Of a DNA stretch of 64,000 bases, positions 1 to 9,244 are shown piece by piece (within the stretch, counting starts at the first letter, position 1; every line of letters starts with the position of its first letter). The notes under the pieces are model-generated. The model had not been told where the DNA came from, did not search any database, and saw nothing but the letters and a program-made list of their open reading frames with translations. The translations under genes were made by a program, and so were the position numbers. The DNA is taken from NCBI RefSeq assembly GCF_904846345.1, contig NZ_CAJHAJ010000005.1:62001-126000 (forward strand). Reading direction: 5' to 3'. This DNA is from Psychrobacter maritimus. Its GTDB lineage: Bacteria > Pseudomonadota > Gammaproteobacteria > Pseudomonadales > Moraxellaceae.

Positions 1-211
1 CTGTCCCATCGGTATTAAAAATGCGATAACTAAAATCAACATCCGGACGCATCGGTGGTTCAACAACGAGCAATTGGTCAAAGCCAATGCCCAAATGACG
101 ATCGCCCAACAGTTGCACCAAATCCTTGGTTAACTCTAAGCGCTGGGTCACCAAATCGATGACCATAAAGTCATTACCCAGCCCATGCATCTTTGTAAAT
201 TCTATTAGCAT
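1..211 (-). CDS. dapF: Diaminopimelate epimerase, 5' part only (runs off the window)
   Basis: Translating the minus strand from the ATG at 209-211 gives a protein beginning [15 protein letters not shown], the N-terminal signature of DapF, followed by DLV, a [11 protein letters not shown] segment and R-I-F-N-T-D-G. DapF interconverts LL- and meso-diaminopimelate in the cytoplasm, the last step before LysA and the source of meso-DAP for peptidoglycan. Only about the first 70 codons are in the window. It follows lysA in the same direction, as in many gammaproteobacteria, but here a terminator and tandem repeats separate the two, so it may have its own promoter. A second in-frame ATG at codon 8 is the less likely start. 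Confidence 0.93.
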   Translation of the reverse strand, partial: MLIEFTKMHGLGNDFMVIDLVTQRLELTKDLVQLLGDRHLGIGFDQLLVVEPPMRPDVDFSYRIFNTDGT

Positions 212-359
212 ATCCTTGTTATCCTATCCTATTTTTATGTATGCCTTATATTAGCACGCTGTCAGATACAATCATAATTATCACCGCTATCAAACGCTAA
301 GTTAGTGCTCTACGACCGAACAAATATTCTTAATTAGACTTTGAATTAAAGCAGGCCAT

Positions 360-389
360 AAAAAACCCATTGTCGTTATAACAATGGGT
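360..389 (-). terminator. Intrinsic terminator downstream of lysA
   Basis: Inverted repeat ACCCATTGT (365-373) / ACAATGGGT (381-389). On the minus strand the stem is followed by six T residues (A360-A365 on the plus strand). It lies after lysA and before dapF, so it should stop or reduce lysA read-through into dapF. Confidence 0.75.
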
Positions 390-400
390 CATTTTTAATT

Positions 401-484
401 ATTAAGCTTTCATCATTAAGCTTTAATCATTAAGCTTTAATCATTAAGCTTTAATCATTAAGCTTTCATCATAAAACTTTAATT
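401..484. repeat. 14-bp tandem repeat, six copies, between lysA and dapF
   Basis: Consecutive units start at 401, 415, 429, 443, 457 and 471. The consensus is ATTAAGCTTTAATC; units 1 and 5 have CATC at the end and unit 6 is degenerate (ATAAAACTTTAATT). Each of the first five units contains AAGCTT. The array sits in the 300-bp gap downstream of lysA and ahead of its terminator. No gene is seen in this gap. Confidence 0.92.
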
Positions 485-511
485 ATTAAACATCGCGGCG
501 TTTTTAATAGG

Positions 512-1846
512 CTACTTATCTTGCCACAACATTTCATCAGCATATAACGCTTCAAGCGCTTCACGCTTACGAATCAATTGATGATGATTATCGGCTACCA
601 TCACCTCGCTGGCACGACCGCGCGAGTTGTAATTGCTACTCATAGTAAAGCCGTACGCGCCAGCACCCGTTATCGCTAAGATATCGCCTGTTGCTAATGA
701 CAACAAACGGTCTTTTGCTAAAAAGTCACCGGTTTCACAAATCGCACCAACAATATCCCACGGTTGTGTGCCATCGGTATCGATACCATTCTCAGGTAAA
801 ACGCTTGGAATCACCGCCATTTCAGCTTGATATAAAGCCGGACGAATCAAATCATTCATTGCGGCATCGACAATAGCAAAGTTTTTATGCTCAGTTGGTT
901 TTAACACATCAACCTTAGTTAAGAGCACGCCCGCATTGGCCACGATACTGCGACCGGGCTCAAAGAATACCGTTAAACCAAGCTCACTAAGTTTTGGTAG
1001 TAACGCTTGGGCAAATTCATCGATAGATACGGGCGTCTCATCGATATAACGCACACCTAGACCACCGCCCAAATCGATATGACGCAGCGTAATCCCTTTA
1101 TCACGCAGGCTATGTATCAGCTCAATAACTTTATCTAAAGCTGCTACAAATGGCGCAACTTCCGTCAATTGCGAGCCAATATGACAATCGATACCGACGA
1201 TATCGATATGTGATAATTGCGCCGCTTGCTCATAGACAGCGACGGCATTTTCATGGTCAATACCAAACTTATTGTCTTTTAGACCTGTTGAAATATACGG
1301 ATGGGTCTTGGCATCGACATTGGGATTGACCCGTAGAGATATTGGAGCCGATTTATCCAACTGCTTTGCGACGTCATTGATTAAAGTCAGCTCACTGATT
1401 GACTCAACGTTAAAGCAGCCAATGCCTTGGGTAAGCGCATATTCGATATCGCTATAGGTTTTGCCAACGCCTGAGAATACCACGCGAGCAGCCTCGCCGC
1501 CTGCCGCCAATACGCGCATCAACTCACCACGTGAAACGATATCAAACCCGGCCCCTGCTTGCGCTAAGATACCAAGTACCGCCAAATTAGAGTTGGCCTT
1601 TACCGCATAGCAAATCTGATGCGGTAGACTGGCAAAGCTTGTGGTATAAGCTTGATAGACATCTAGAATGGCTTGTTTTGAGTACACATAACACGGCGTA
1701 CCGTAGTTTTTAACTACTTCATCAATACTGACCTGCTCCATATGCAAGGCACCGCCTCGATAATCGAGCGCGGGCAAATGGGCGGTTAAGGCTTCAGGAT
1801 GCACATACAATCCCTGCTCGGTTTGGGTAGTGACTGACTGACTCAT
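512..1846 (-). CDS. lysA: Diaminopimelate decarboxylase
   Basis: PLP-dependent enzyme of the alanine-racemase fold that decarboxylates meso-diaminopimelate to L-lysine, the final step of lysine synthesis, in the cytoplasm. The 444-residue protein has the PLP lysine in YAVKANSN (about K83), the HIGSQ segment, the phosphate-binding GGGLGVRY loop, the EPGRS motif and the C-terminal CETGDF motif that supplies the dimer-interface active-site cysteine. The length is normal for bacterial LysA. It lies between lptM (upstream, 116 bp from the chosen lptM stop) and dapF (downstream), the classic lptM-lysA-dapF order. The ATG start, followed by MSQSVTTQTEQGLYVHP, fits the family. Confidence 0.98.
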   Translation of the reverse strand: MSQSVTTQTEQGLYVHPEALTAHLPALDYRGGALHMEQVSIDEVVKNYGTPCYVYSKQAILDVYQAYTTSFASLPHQICYAVKANSNLAVLGILAQAGAGFDIVSRGELMRVLAAGGEAARVVFSGVGKTYSDIEYALTQGIGCFNVESISELTLINDVAKQLDKSAPISLRVNPNVDAKTHPYISTGLKDNKFGIDHENAVAVYEQAAQLSHIDIVGIDCHIGSQLTEVAPFVAALDKVIELIHSLRDKGITLRHIDLGGGLGVRYIDETPVSIDEFAQALLPKLSELGLTVFFEPGRSIVANAGVLLTKVDVLKPTEHKNFAIVDAAMNDLIRPALYQAEMAVIPSVLPENGIDTDGTQPWDIVGAICETGDFLAKDRLLSLATGDILAITGAGAYGFTMSSNYNSRGRASEVMVADNHHQLIRKREALEALYADEMLWQDK

Positions 1847-1962
1847 ATAAATATCTCTAATATAATCAATGTATTAAGGTTTTAAGGCATAAAGGTGAAT
1901 AGCTTGCCGAATACGCTAAAAATCGTTTGAGCGTTTGTCTTTTAATAAACAATAATCAACGA

Positions 1963-2301
1963 TTAATAATCGTTGGGATCGGTGCTCGGTTTAGGCAACT
2001 GAAAATTATCTGCGTTTTGCTCGCTATTTTGATTGTCGTCAATTTTAGCAAAGGCGGCATCTTGCGGATGACTGCTGCTATCAAGCACCGGACTATTAGT
2101 CTCAACTGTTTGGCTGCTAGGTTCTACTAGATACAAATCGCCTTTTTGCCCGCAGCCTGTCAATACTGTAGAACCTATCACCAGAGTAGCTGCGATAAGC
2201 TTATAAATAGCAGGGCGACTGGCGCTTACACTTGAAACATTTCTTGAAAAAGCGCTTGCATCAGCGCTTTTAATCTTAGAGGTGCGATGTATAGTAAACA
2301 T
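1963..2301 (-). CDS. lptM: Small lipoprotein, LptM/YifL family
   Basis: Short lipoprotein with a basic N-terminus, a hydrophobic stretch (AATLVIGSTVLTG) and the lipobox LTGC. After the cysteine comes GQKGDLYL, the hallmark of the LptM family (LPS-translocon maturation chaperone), which helps assemble the LptD-LptE outer-membrane complex. The tail is low-complexity and acidic/polar (SSQTVETNSPVLDSSS). The open frame extends further upstream to a TTG at 2394, but I prefer the ATG at 2299-2301; even this gives a long n-region, so a start closer to the signal cannot be excluded. First gene of the lptM-lysA-dapF cluster. Confidence 0.8.
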   Translation of the reverse strand: MFTIHRTSKIKSADASAFSRNVSSVSASRPAIYKLIAATLVIGSTVLTGCGQKGDLYLVEPSSQTVETNSPVLDSSSHPQDAAFAKIDDNQNSEQNADNFQLPKPSTDPNDY

Positions 2302-3019
2302 AGAATGGCTAACCTGTAATCTTGCAACCGTTTGGTTTAAATAAGAGAGGATAGAAATAAAATAACTATCCATAAAAAACAACCAAGGCTGCAATAGGGA
2401 AATAGGACAATTTTTTAATCATAGCATTATTCGATAAAGCTGTGCGCCTACCACTTCTGTTTGAGCCACAAATTTCTTCAAATAAATGACTGAATGTATG
2501 AATATATGGCTTTGATAGATAGGTCTTACAGCATTAATAAAGCATCAATCTATTAACCCAGAAAAATTTACTTACAATTTTTATAGAGTGTATTTTTGTC
2601 TCATTATAGCTGATAAACACTCGCGGCCTTCGGTGTACACTTGTATTAAGCACTTATGAGATTGCTGATTAAAGCCTTATAGTTATCGTGGTATACGCGC
2701 AAAAATATGGTACATTATACTTAACCCTTGTGGCTGTGACGAGGCGCTAGCATGCGTCCTATTAACCTTTAAAAGTACGAAAGCCTAAGTTCTGCAAGAC
2801 CAGATTTCTAAAAACTGGCTTCTAAAAACAGATAGATGCAAACCTTTAACGTCCTTTAAAGCAGTCCCAGCCCAAGAACAATAAAAATCAGCGATGTCAT
2901 TGTTTACGTATGTCAGCTGTTCGGCGTACGCCAGCAAGGATATGGCTGGTTTTTGTTTATACAACCGGTGATAATCGATGACGATTCACCACTTACAAAA
3001 TATAATCTAAGGATAGAGT
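2302..3019. other. 718-bp intergenic region between lptM and ackA (divergent)
   Basis: No open frame with gene-like character was seen. It must hold the lptM-lysA promoter (minus) and the ackA promoter (plus). Candidate elements are a TATACT box at 2716-2721 and, closer to ackA, the palindrome GGCGTACGCC at 2923-2932 overlapping a small hairpin with a T-run (2931-2954). Both are weak predictions. Confidence 0.5.
2923..2954 (+). promoter_or_regulatory. Possible attenuator-like hairpins in the ackA leader
   Basis: A perfect 10-bp palindrome GGCGTACGCC (2923-2932) overlaps the 5' arm of a second hairpin CCAGC (2931-2935) / GCTGG (2945-2949), which is followed by TTTTT (2950-2954). The two structures cannot form together. 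The second stem is only five pairs, so terminator function is uncertain. It lies about 65 bp before the ackA start. Confidence 0.3.
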
Positions 3020-4252
3020 ATGAGTGCCAGCCTAACCACGACTTTTGATGACAAAAATACCGAAACATCAAACTTGACCAACCCCACCTTAGTCCTCAAC
3101 TGCGGTTCCTCTTCTATCAAATACGCGCTCATCAGCGAAGACAATTCTACTCGTATCACAGGTTTGGCCGAAAACTTAGGCCTCGACACCGCCCGTATCA
3201 AACACACGACGTTAAATGGTGAAAAACTAGAAATCGCCATTGCTGGTGGTCGCCACGAACTTGCCTTAAAAAGAATCCTTGAGCTCTTAGAGCAGTATCA
3301 CTTTATCGCGGTCGGTCATCGCGTGGTACATGGCGGCCGTGAATATTCAGAAGCGGTGCGGGTTAATCAGCATGTGCTAGAAGAAGTGAAGCGTCTAAAA
3401 GTGTTGGCACCCTTACATAACCCTGCCAATGCTTTGGGTATCGAAGCGGTACAGGCCATTTATCCTAAAATTCCACAAGTGGTGGTCTTTGATACCGCTT
3501 TCCACCAAACCATGCCGCCTGTTGCCTTCCGTTATCCACTACCAAAAGCCTTTTATGACGAACATAAAATCCGCCGTTATGGCTTCCATGGTACCTCGCA
3601 CGCCTATGTATCAGAGCGCGCCAGCGAAATTACCAGCGCACAAGGCCCGCACGGTTGGTTAACGGCGCATTTAGGCAATGGCTGCTCGGCAACGGCTGTC
3701 TACGATGGCAAAAGTCTTGATACCAGTATGGGTCTGACCCCGCTTGAAGGGTTAATGATGGGCACGCGCAGCGGTGATGTGGATCCAAGCTTACACATCC
3801 ATCTTAAACGCCAACTCGGTATGAGCTTAGAAGAAATTGATAAAGTACTTAATAACGAAAGTGGTCTGCTCGGTATCTCAGGCTTATCAAATGACTTGCG
3901 TACTATTGAGCAGGCGGCAAATGAAGGTCATCAAGACGCTAAGCTTGCTATTGAGATGTTCTGCTATCGTGTCGCTAAATACCTTGCTAGCTTAAGCTGT
4001 GCCCTACCTAACTTTACGGGTATTGTCTTTACCGGTGGTATTGGCGAAAACTCGGTCACCACGCGGACGCGTATCTTAGAGATGATGCCGCATTTTGGTA
4101 TCAAAGTAGATGCCGATAAAAACGCCAGCTTGGTCGGTGGTCGCGAAGGCAGTTTCCAAGCCGACGATAGCAGCATTGAGCTGTGGGTAGTACCGACCGA
4201 TGAAGAATGCCGTATCGCTCAAGAAACGCGTCAAGCCTTGGGTTTACAGTAG
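3020..4252 (+). CDS. ackA: Acetate kinase
   Basis: Cytoplasmic ATP:acetate phosphotransferase that interconverts acetate and acetyl phosphate. The ASKHA-fold N-terminal motif LVLNCGSSSIKYAL is at about residues 24-37, and HRVVHGG, FDTAFHQTMP, RRYGFHGTSH, HLGNGCS and the FTGGIGENS loop are all present. At 410 residues it is close to the usual 400, with about 17 extra N-terminal residues before the first strand. A weak AAGGA-type ribosome site precedes the ATG. pta follows 66 bp downstream in the same direction, so the pair is probably one operon controlling acetate overflow or assimilation. Confidence 0.98.
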   Translation: MSASLTTTFDDKNTETSNLTNPTLVLNCGSSSIKYALISEDNSTRITGLAENLGLDTARIKHTTLNGEKLEIAIAGGRHELALKRILELLEQYHFIAVGHRVVHGGREYSEAVRVNQHVLEEVKRLKVLAPLHNPANALGIEAVQAIYPKIPQVVVFDTAFHQTMPPVAFRYPLPKAFYDEHKIRRYGFHGTSHAYVSERASEITSAQGPHGWLTAHLGNGCSATAVYDGKSLDTSMGLTPLEGLMMGTRSGDVDPSLHIHLKRQLGMSLEEIDKVLNNESGLLGISGLSNDLRTIEQAANEGHQDAKLAIEMFCYRVAKYLASLSCALPNFTGIVFTGGIGENSVTTRTRILEMMPHFGIKVDADKNASLVGGREGSFQADDSSIELWVVPTDEECRIAQETRQALGLQ

Positions 4253-4318
4253 GATTGGTAGCAACGTATAAAGAGTAGTACCACCTCGTTAAAAATATAA
4301 TAAACAGTAGGATATATT

Positions 4319-6475
4319 ATGCAAACTATTTTACTTGTGCCCATCAGCCGCGGTATCGGCGTGACGTCAGCGGCGTTAGGCTTGATTCGTGCTTTTGATT
4401 ATAACGGCATTAAAGCGGGCTTTATGAAGCCGTTTTTGCAAGATGACACCCTCGATAAGCAAAACAGCTTGGACAGCTCAAGCGCCTTGGCCATGCACGC
4501 TTTTGGTCTTAAGCCGCCAGCATCTATCAGCCGTCAACGGGTTGAGCGCATGATAGGTGACGACAATCTTGATGACTTGATGGAAGAAGTGGTCGTCAAC
4601 TACCATACCCTTGGCGATGACTATGATGTGGTCATTTGTGAAGGCTTGGTATCAACGACTGAAACCTCTTATGCCGCCCAAATAAACCGTGCGATTGCCC
4701 ATGCGCTCGATGCCAAGATTATTTTTGTCAGCACCGCTGATACCAGTAAGCCCGCCTATTTGGCCGATAAGCTCGATGTCCATGCCCGCGAATTTGGCGG
4801 TATGGCAAGCGACCGTACGCTTGGCTGTATCTTGATGCGCATGCATGATTTACCAAACGTACAAAGCACCATGGAAAATCAAATAGTTGCACCGGGTGAA
4901 GCAGTTGTAAGCTTGGATGAAGGCTTTATGCAAGAAGTTCAGCGCCTATCACCACACTTTAATACCGAAGAATTCCGTTTAATAGGAGTCGTACCATTTA
5001 GCGATTCATTATCTGTGCCGCGTACATGGGATATCGCCGCTGAGCTCGACGCCACTTGGCTCAATGTTGGTGAAGCAAAATCCCGCCGTATCAACCGTAT
5101 CAGCTTGACCGCGCGCTCGGTTGCGCGTGTCGATGAAGTATTTAAACGTGGCACGCTTATTGTCGTGCCCGGTGACCGTGATGATGTGTTATTGGCAGCG
5201 GGACTTGCCTGTATCAACGGTATCCCATTGGCAGGCTTGGTATTAACCGGTGGCGTGGTACCAAGCCCTACGGTAGCTGAGCTTTGGCAATCAGCGCTCA
5301 AAACTGGTATCCCTGTGATGAGTGTCGAAGATGACAGCTTTGAGACGGTACAGAGCCTGTTACACATGAGCGCTGAGATTCCAAGCGATGATACGGAGCG
5401 CGCTGAAGAAGTGGCGCGTTATGTTGCCGCGCATTTGGATTTGAGCTGGATTAAAGCCTACTTTAGCCAAAACCATGAGCCGCGCCTTTCACCATCAGCA
5501 TTCCGCCATCAAGTGGTTAAAAAAGCGCAAAATGCTAAAAAACGCATCGTGCTACCAGAAGGCTCGGAACCACGTACGGTCGAAGCTGCTTGTATTTGCC
5601 AAAGCCGCGGTATTGCCAATTGTGTATTGCTTGCGAAGCGTAGCGACGTCGAACAGGTCGCTAAAAACCGTGACTTAGTTTTGCCAGAAGGGCTTGAGAT
5701 TATCGATCCTGACAGCCTTGATATGGATAAATATATCGCTGCCGTGGTCGAGCGCCGTAAAGGCAAAACCAATGCCGAAGTCGCTGCTGAATACCTAAAA
5801 GATACGGTTTATTTGGGTACGACCATGCTACAGATGGATGAAGTTGATGGCTTGGTTTCTGGGGCGATACATACCACGGCAAATACCGTGCGCCCAGCGT
5901 TTCAGTTGATTAAAACGGCACCGGAATACTCACTCGTGTCGTCAGTATTCTTTATGCTGTTACCTGAGCAAGTGGTTGTTTATGGTGACTGTGCCATCAA
6001 TCCTGACCCGAACGCCGAAGAGTTGGCCGAAATTGCTATTCAATCGGCGCAGTCTGCCGCTGCCTTTGGTATCAATCCAAAAGTTGCCATGATTAGTTAC
6101 TCAACCGGTTCATCTGGTACTGGTGCGGATGTCGAAAAAGTCATCCGTGCGACTGAAATCGTCCGCCAGCGTGCGCCGCACCTCGCTGTCGATGGACCTT
6201 TGCAGTATGATGCTGCTTCTGTCATGAGCGTTGGTAAGCAAAAAGCGCCTGACTCACCCGTCGCTGGACAAGCAAACGTCTTTATCTTCCCTGACCTAAA
6301 TACGGGTAACACCACGTATAAAGCAGTACAACGTAGCGCCAATGTGGTCAGTGTCGGACCGATGTTGCAAGGCTTAAATAAGCCCGTTAATGACTTATCG
6401 CGTGGTGCATTAGTCGATGATATTATTTATACCATCGCCCTGACTGCGATCCAAGCACATAGCGATGCGATTTAA
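4319..6475 (+). CDS. pta: Phosphate acetyltransferase, long three-domain form
   Basis: Converts acetyl-CoA plus phosphate to acetyl phosphate plus CoA, the partner reaction of AckA. The 718-residue protein is the long enterobacterial-type Pta: an N-terminal P-loop-like/BioD-type domain (PISRGIGVTSAALGLIRAF), a DRTGG-type regulatory domain in the middle (about residues 215-335), and the catalytic PTA/PTB domain from about residue 390, with VLPEGSEPRTVEAA, GLVSGAIHTTANTVRP, SYSTGSSGTG and VDGPLQYDAA. Second gene of the ackA-pta pair, followed by a strong terminator. Confidence 0.98.
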   Translation: MQTILLVPISRGIGVTSAALGLIRAFDYNGIKAGFMKPFLQDDTLDKQNSLDSSSALAMHAFGLKPPASISRQRVERMIGDDNLDDLMEEVVVNYHTLGDDYDVVICEGLVSTTETSYAAQINRAIAHALDAKIIFVSTADTSKPAYLADKLDVHAREFGGMASDRTLGCILMRMHDLPNVQSTMENQIVAPGEAVVSLDEGFMQEVQRLSPHFNTEEFRLIGVVPFSDSLSVPRTWDIAAELDATWLNVGEAKSRRINRISLTARSVARVDEVFKRGTLIVVPGDRDDVLLAAGLACINGIPLAGLVLTGGVVPSPTVAELWQSALKTGIPVMSVEDDSFETVQSLLHMSAEIPSDDTERAEEVARYVAAHLDLSWIKAYFSQNHEPRLSPSAFRHQVVKKAQNAKKRIVLPEGSEPRTVEAACICQSRGIANCVLLAKRSDVEQVAKNRDLVLPEGLEIIDPDSLDMDKYIAAVVERRKGKTNAEVAAEYLKDTVYLGTTMLQMDEVDGLVSGAIHTTANTVRPAFQLIKTAPEYSLVSSVFFMLLPEQVVVYGDCAINPDPNAEELAEIAIQSAQSAAAFGINPKVAMISYSTGSSGTGADVEKVIRATEIVRQRAPHLAVDGPLQYDAASVMSVGKQKAPDSPVAGQANVFIFPDLNTGNTTYKAVQRSANVVSVGPMLQGLNKPVNDLSRGALVDDIIYTIALTAIQAHSDAI

Positions 6476-6518
6476 TTGTCTTAAAACTTATCAGTAATCA
6501 GTAATCACTCTATATTTA

Positions 6519-6549
6519 ACCGACTATCATTATGATGGTCGGTTTTTTT
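6519..6549 (+). terminator. Intrinsic terminator after pta
   Basis: ACCGACTATCA (6519-6529), loop TTA, TGATGGTCGGT (6533-6543), then a run of T to 6549. The stem is 11 pairs with one G-T wobble. Confidence 0.9.
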
Positions 6550-6680
6550 ATGGCTGTTCAACGCTATAGTTAGGCATAATAAAATCGATAAGTGCAATAA
6601 GTGAATAACCACATGCTATAGTCCATCTAAAATAAATTAACCTTAACTACCTTCTTATTTACTTTTTCACTCACTCATTT

Positions 6681-7577
6681 ATGCCAAATACTGTTAAGCA
6701 CCTTCCTATAACCAATACTGCCCCAGCCATTCGCGCTTATTTGGGCGGCTCATTTGATCCTGTGCATAATGGTCATCTACAACTGGCGATGTACGTTTAT
6801 CAAAGTTTACTGCCGCTAGCTGAGCAGCAACAGCGCGAGCTACAGGTGTCATTACTGCCCAATGCGCGCTCACCTTTTAAAGAGGACAGCACCAATCCTG
6901 AGCACCGATTGGCGATGTTAAAGCTGGCAACGCAAGACACGGCGCTACAAATTAACGAGCTTGAGCTCTGGCAAGCGCCGCCCGTTTATACCATCGATAG
7001 CGTACAGACCTTACGCGCCCGCTACCCTAATGACAGTTTGATATTTATCATGGGCATGGACAGCGCGCGCAGTTTGGATAAATGGAAAGACGGTTTAGCA
7101 TTGACTGATTATGTCAATCTATGGGTGTTTAATCGTGAGGAAAACCCTGAGTTGAATAAAAACCTCCTTAAGACTGATTGGCAAACTCCCTTAAAGTCGC
7201 AACTTCCTATGCCGCTGCAACCTTTAACCGTCGATTCAATCACTGAGTTATTAATACATAATATTCAACCTTTAACGGGTAGCAGTGTGTTGAAAAATAC
7301 TTACCAAGGTCGCATTTATATAGACCCGCGCCCTGTGGCAGCGGTATCGAGCACGCAAGTAAGGCGGCAATTGCAGCAACAACTTTACCAACCACTGCCG
7401 CAAGCATCTCAATCGCTAAATATAAAGCACGCTGCCGAAACGCAAATCGCATCTTTACAGCCAATAAATGCTATCATTAGCGATACTGCACCCAATTCAT
7501 TCGCTAAATGGCTAAATCCTGCTGTTTATCAATATATTATTACCCATCAGCTATATTCTGCTGCCCAATTCCGTTAA
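6681..7577 (+). CDS. nadD: Nicotinate-nucleotide adenylyltransferase, extended
   Basis: Adenylates nicotinate mononucleotide in NAD synthesis (cytoplasm). The nucleotidyltransferase signature GGSFDPVHNGH is at about residues 22-32, followed by LLPNARSPFK, FIMGMDSARSLDKW and, near the C-terminus, SSTQVRRQL and WLNPAVYQYIITHQLY. At 298 residues it is well above the usual ~215. The extra length is an N-terminal leader of ~18 residues and low-complexity Gln/Leu-rich inserts before and after the SSTQVRR motif. All catalytic motifs remain, so I expect a functional enzyme. The next gene is rsfS, a common neighbour. Confidence 0.96.
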   Translation: MPNTVKHLPITNTAPAIRAYLGGSFDPVHNGHLQLAMYVYQSLLPLAEQQQRELQVSLLPNARSPFKEDSTNPEHRLAMLKLATQDTALQINELELWQAPPVYTIDSVQTLRARYPNDSLIFIMGMDSARSLDKWKDGLALTDYVNLWVFNREENPELNKNLLKTDWQTPLKSQLPMPLQPLTVDSITELLIHNIQPLTGSSVLKNTYQGRIYIDPRPVAAVSSTQVRRQLQQQLYQPLPQASQSLNIKHAAETQIASLQPINAIISDTAPNSFAKWLNPAVYQYIITHQLYSAAQFR

Positions 7578-7730
7578 AATCGCCTTATACTTTTAATTTT
7601 GCCCACTTTGTCCATTTTGTCTCAAAAAACGTCTGCCTATCTACCTATATGTTAAGGGGCACGTTAGAGAAGGCATTGTGACGATTTACCATTTTATTTT
7701 TAATATTGACGATTCAAGAGATTACAATTT

Positions 7731-8144
7731 ATGACTAACACCATGACTGACGAACGCTTACAAGAGTGCTTAACCCTTGTCCAAAGCGCTCTAGAAGATA
7801 TGAAAGCGAAAAACATCACCGTAATGAATGTAGAAAGTTTGACTGACGTGATGGAGCGTATCGTCATCGCTGACGGTACCTCTAAGCGCCATGTACGCGC
7901 CATGGCTGACAGTGTCGGCGCTGAAGCCAAGCAAGCGGGTTTTATGCCACTTGGCCGTGAAGGCGGTATTGATTCTGACTGGACCCTAATCGATTTGGGT
8001 GCCGTTGTCGTACATATGATGACGCCACAAGCCCGTGATTTCTATGACTTAGAAGGCCTATGGTCATCGCCTGAGCAATTGGCTGAGCTGGTTGCTGTGC
8101 CACGTGAAAAGAAAACCGTTGGTCGCCGCAATAAAAACAAATAA
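7731..8144 (+). CDS. rsfS: Ribosomal silencing factor RsfS
   Basis: RsfS binds ribosomal protein L14 (uL14) on the 50S subunit and blocks subunit joining during starvation. The 137-residue protein has the family core: a VMERIVIADGTSKRHVRAMADSV-type strand-helix, EGGIDSDWTLIDLGAVVVHMM and ARDFYDLEGLWS. It follows nadD by 153 bp in the same direction, the widespread nadD-rsfS pairing. The ATG at 7731 is used; a second ATG (MTDER) is four codons later and equally plausible. A terminator follows. Confidence 0.97.
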   Translation: MTNTMTDERLQECLTLVQSALEDMKAKNITVMNVESLTDVMERIVIADGTSKRHVRAMADSVGAEAKQAGFMPLGREGGIDSDWTLIDLGAVVVHMMTPQARDFYDLEGLWSSPEQLAELVAVPREKKTVGRRNKNK

Positions 8145-8190
8145 GATTATCCATTGCGATAATTGTTCAACACTTAAAAAGCACAAGCAA

Positions 8191-8221
8191 AAAGACCAGA
8201 TAGCTATTCTGGTCTTTTTTT
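8191..8221 (+). terminator. Intrinsic terminator after rsfS
   Basis: AAAGACCAGA (8191-8200) pairs with TCTGGTCTTT (8208-8217), followed by T to 8221. The symmetric A/T flanks could let it work on both strands. Confidence 0.88.
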
Positions 8222-8380
8222 GTTTAAAAATTAGCACTCATAAATCTTAAGCTGCTGATAAACTTTAAACTGCTTAAGCCATATAATCGAATGCCTGATT
8301 AGGCTAAGATAATACGCATCATTCATACCCCTAATGAGTTAACCACTCGCCTAATAAATCCCTATCGATTAGGATAATCC

Positions 8381-9151
8381 ATGAGCATAGAGCAAATAGC
8401 ATCTTCTAGCCAAAAAAATAGCGCTGATTTCAATCAACCCTTACCGCTACATATCGCCAATCTAATCTGCGTCCGTGCTGGCAAAGCCATGCCATTCGCC
8501 CGTGAACAGATGAGCGCGATTGATAAAGCACCCATCAAAGCTCCTGTTGCGGTCAATTTTATGGGTCTCACCACCGATGAACAAGCCGACCGACGCCATC
8601 ATGGCGGCCCGCTAAAAGCCGTGCATCAACTAGCGGTGGCGACTTACGATAAGATTAACGCTGAGTTTGGTCTAAAGGTACGCGTTGGCACATTAGGTGA
8701 AAACCTAACGACCGAAGCGGTCACTGGTCTGCTAGAAATGACGGAAGCCACGGTTTGTATCGGTGACGTCTTTCAGTATGGTCAAGATGAAATCATTGAT
8801 GGGAATGGTGGCGATAGTGTGCAATTACGCATCGTGCAACCGCGCCGTCCGTGCTACAAAATCAATGACCAAATCGGACAGTTTAGTAAAGTGCCCAATA
8901 TCGCCTCTTGGGTGACTAAGCAAGGTATCGCTGGCTGGTATTTTGAGGTCGTACGTGACGGTATGTTTAGCGCTGATTTGCCGGTTTATTTAATTGAGCG
9001 TCCCTATCCTTTTGCCACTCTTGAAAAGCTATGGCAATTATCAAACTCAAAAGAAAAGTTTGATGCAAAGGTTATCGAGCCGTGGCTTGCGATTGAGTGT
9101 TTGGAGGACAGTTGGAAAACGGTTTTGGCGAAGAAGATGCGCAAGGATTAA
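8381..9151 (+). CDS. yiiM: MOSC-domain protein, YiiM-like
   Basis: MOSC domains descend from molybdenum-cofactor sulfurases; E. coli YiiM is a molybdenum-cofactor reductase acting on N-hydroxylated bases such as 6-N-hydroxylaminopurine. Visible family features are VNFMGLTTDEQADRRHHGG, the GTLGENL motif, an ATVCIGDVFQYG strand and the conserved cysteine in QPRRPCYKI (Mo-cofactor ligand by family knowledge). The C-terminal part (VYLIERPYPFATLEKLW) is the helical YiiM extension. Length 256 residues. It stands alone with a leader after the rsfS terminator. The exact substrate here is inferred. Confidence 0.87.
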   Translation: MSIEQIASSSQKNSADFNQPLPLHIANLICVRAGKAMPFAREQMSAIDKAPIKAPVAVNFMGLTTDEQADRRHHGGPLKAVHQLAVATYDKINAEFGLKVRVGTLGENLTTEAVTGLLEMTEATVCIGDVFQYGQDEIIDGNGGDSVQLRIVQPRRPCYKINDQIGQFSKVPNIASWVTKQGIAGWYFEVVRDGMFSADLPVYLIERPYPFATLEKLWQLSNSKEKFDAKVIEPWLAIECLEDSWKTVLAKKMRKD

Positions 9152-9244
9152 AAAGCTTTAAAAATATCTCAATCTTATCTACCTACTATCAATATCAAAT
9201 AAAGGTAAGCATCATCGCCTACCCGTATTCATACAGAGCATTTC

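Noticed and set aside
401-484. CRISPR array
   Set aside because: Units are 14 bp, contiguous and without spacers; no cas genes in the window.
4939-5367. Minus-strand open frame of 142 codons inside pta
   Set aside because: Shadow of the pta reading frame; low-complexity Ser/Thr-rich translation, no ribosome site, no family features.
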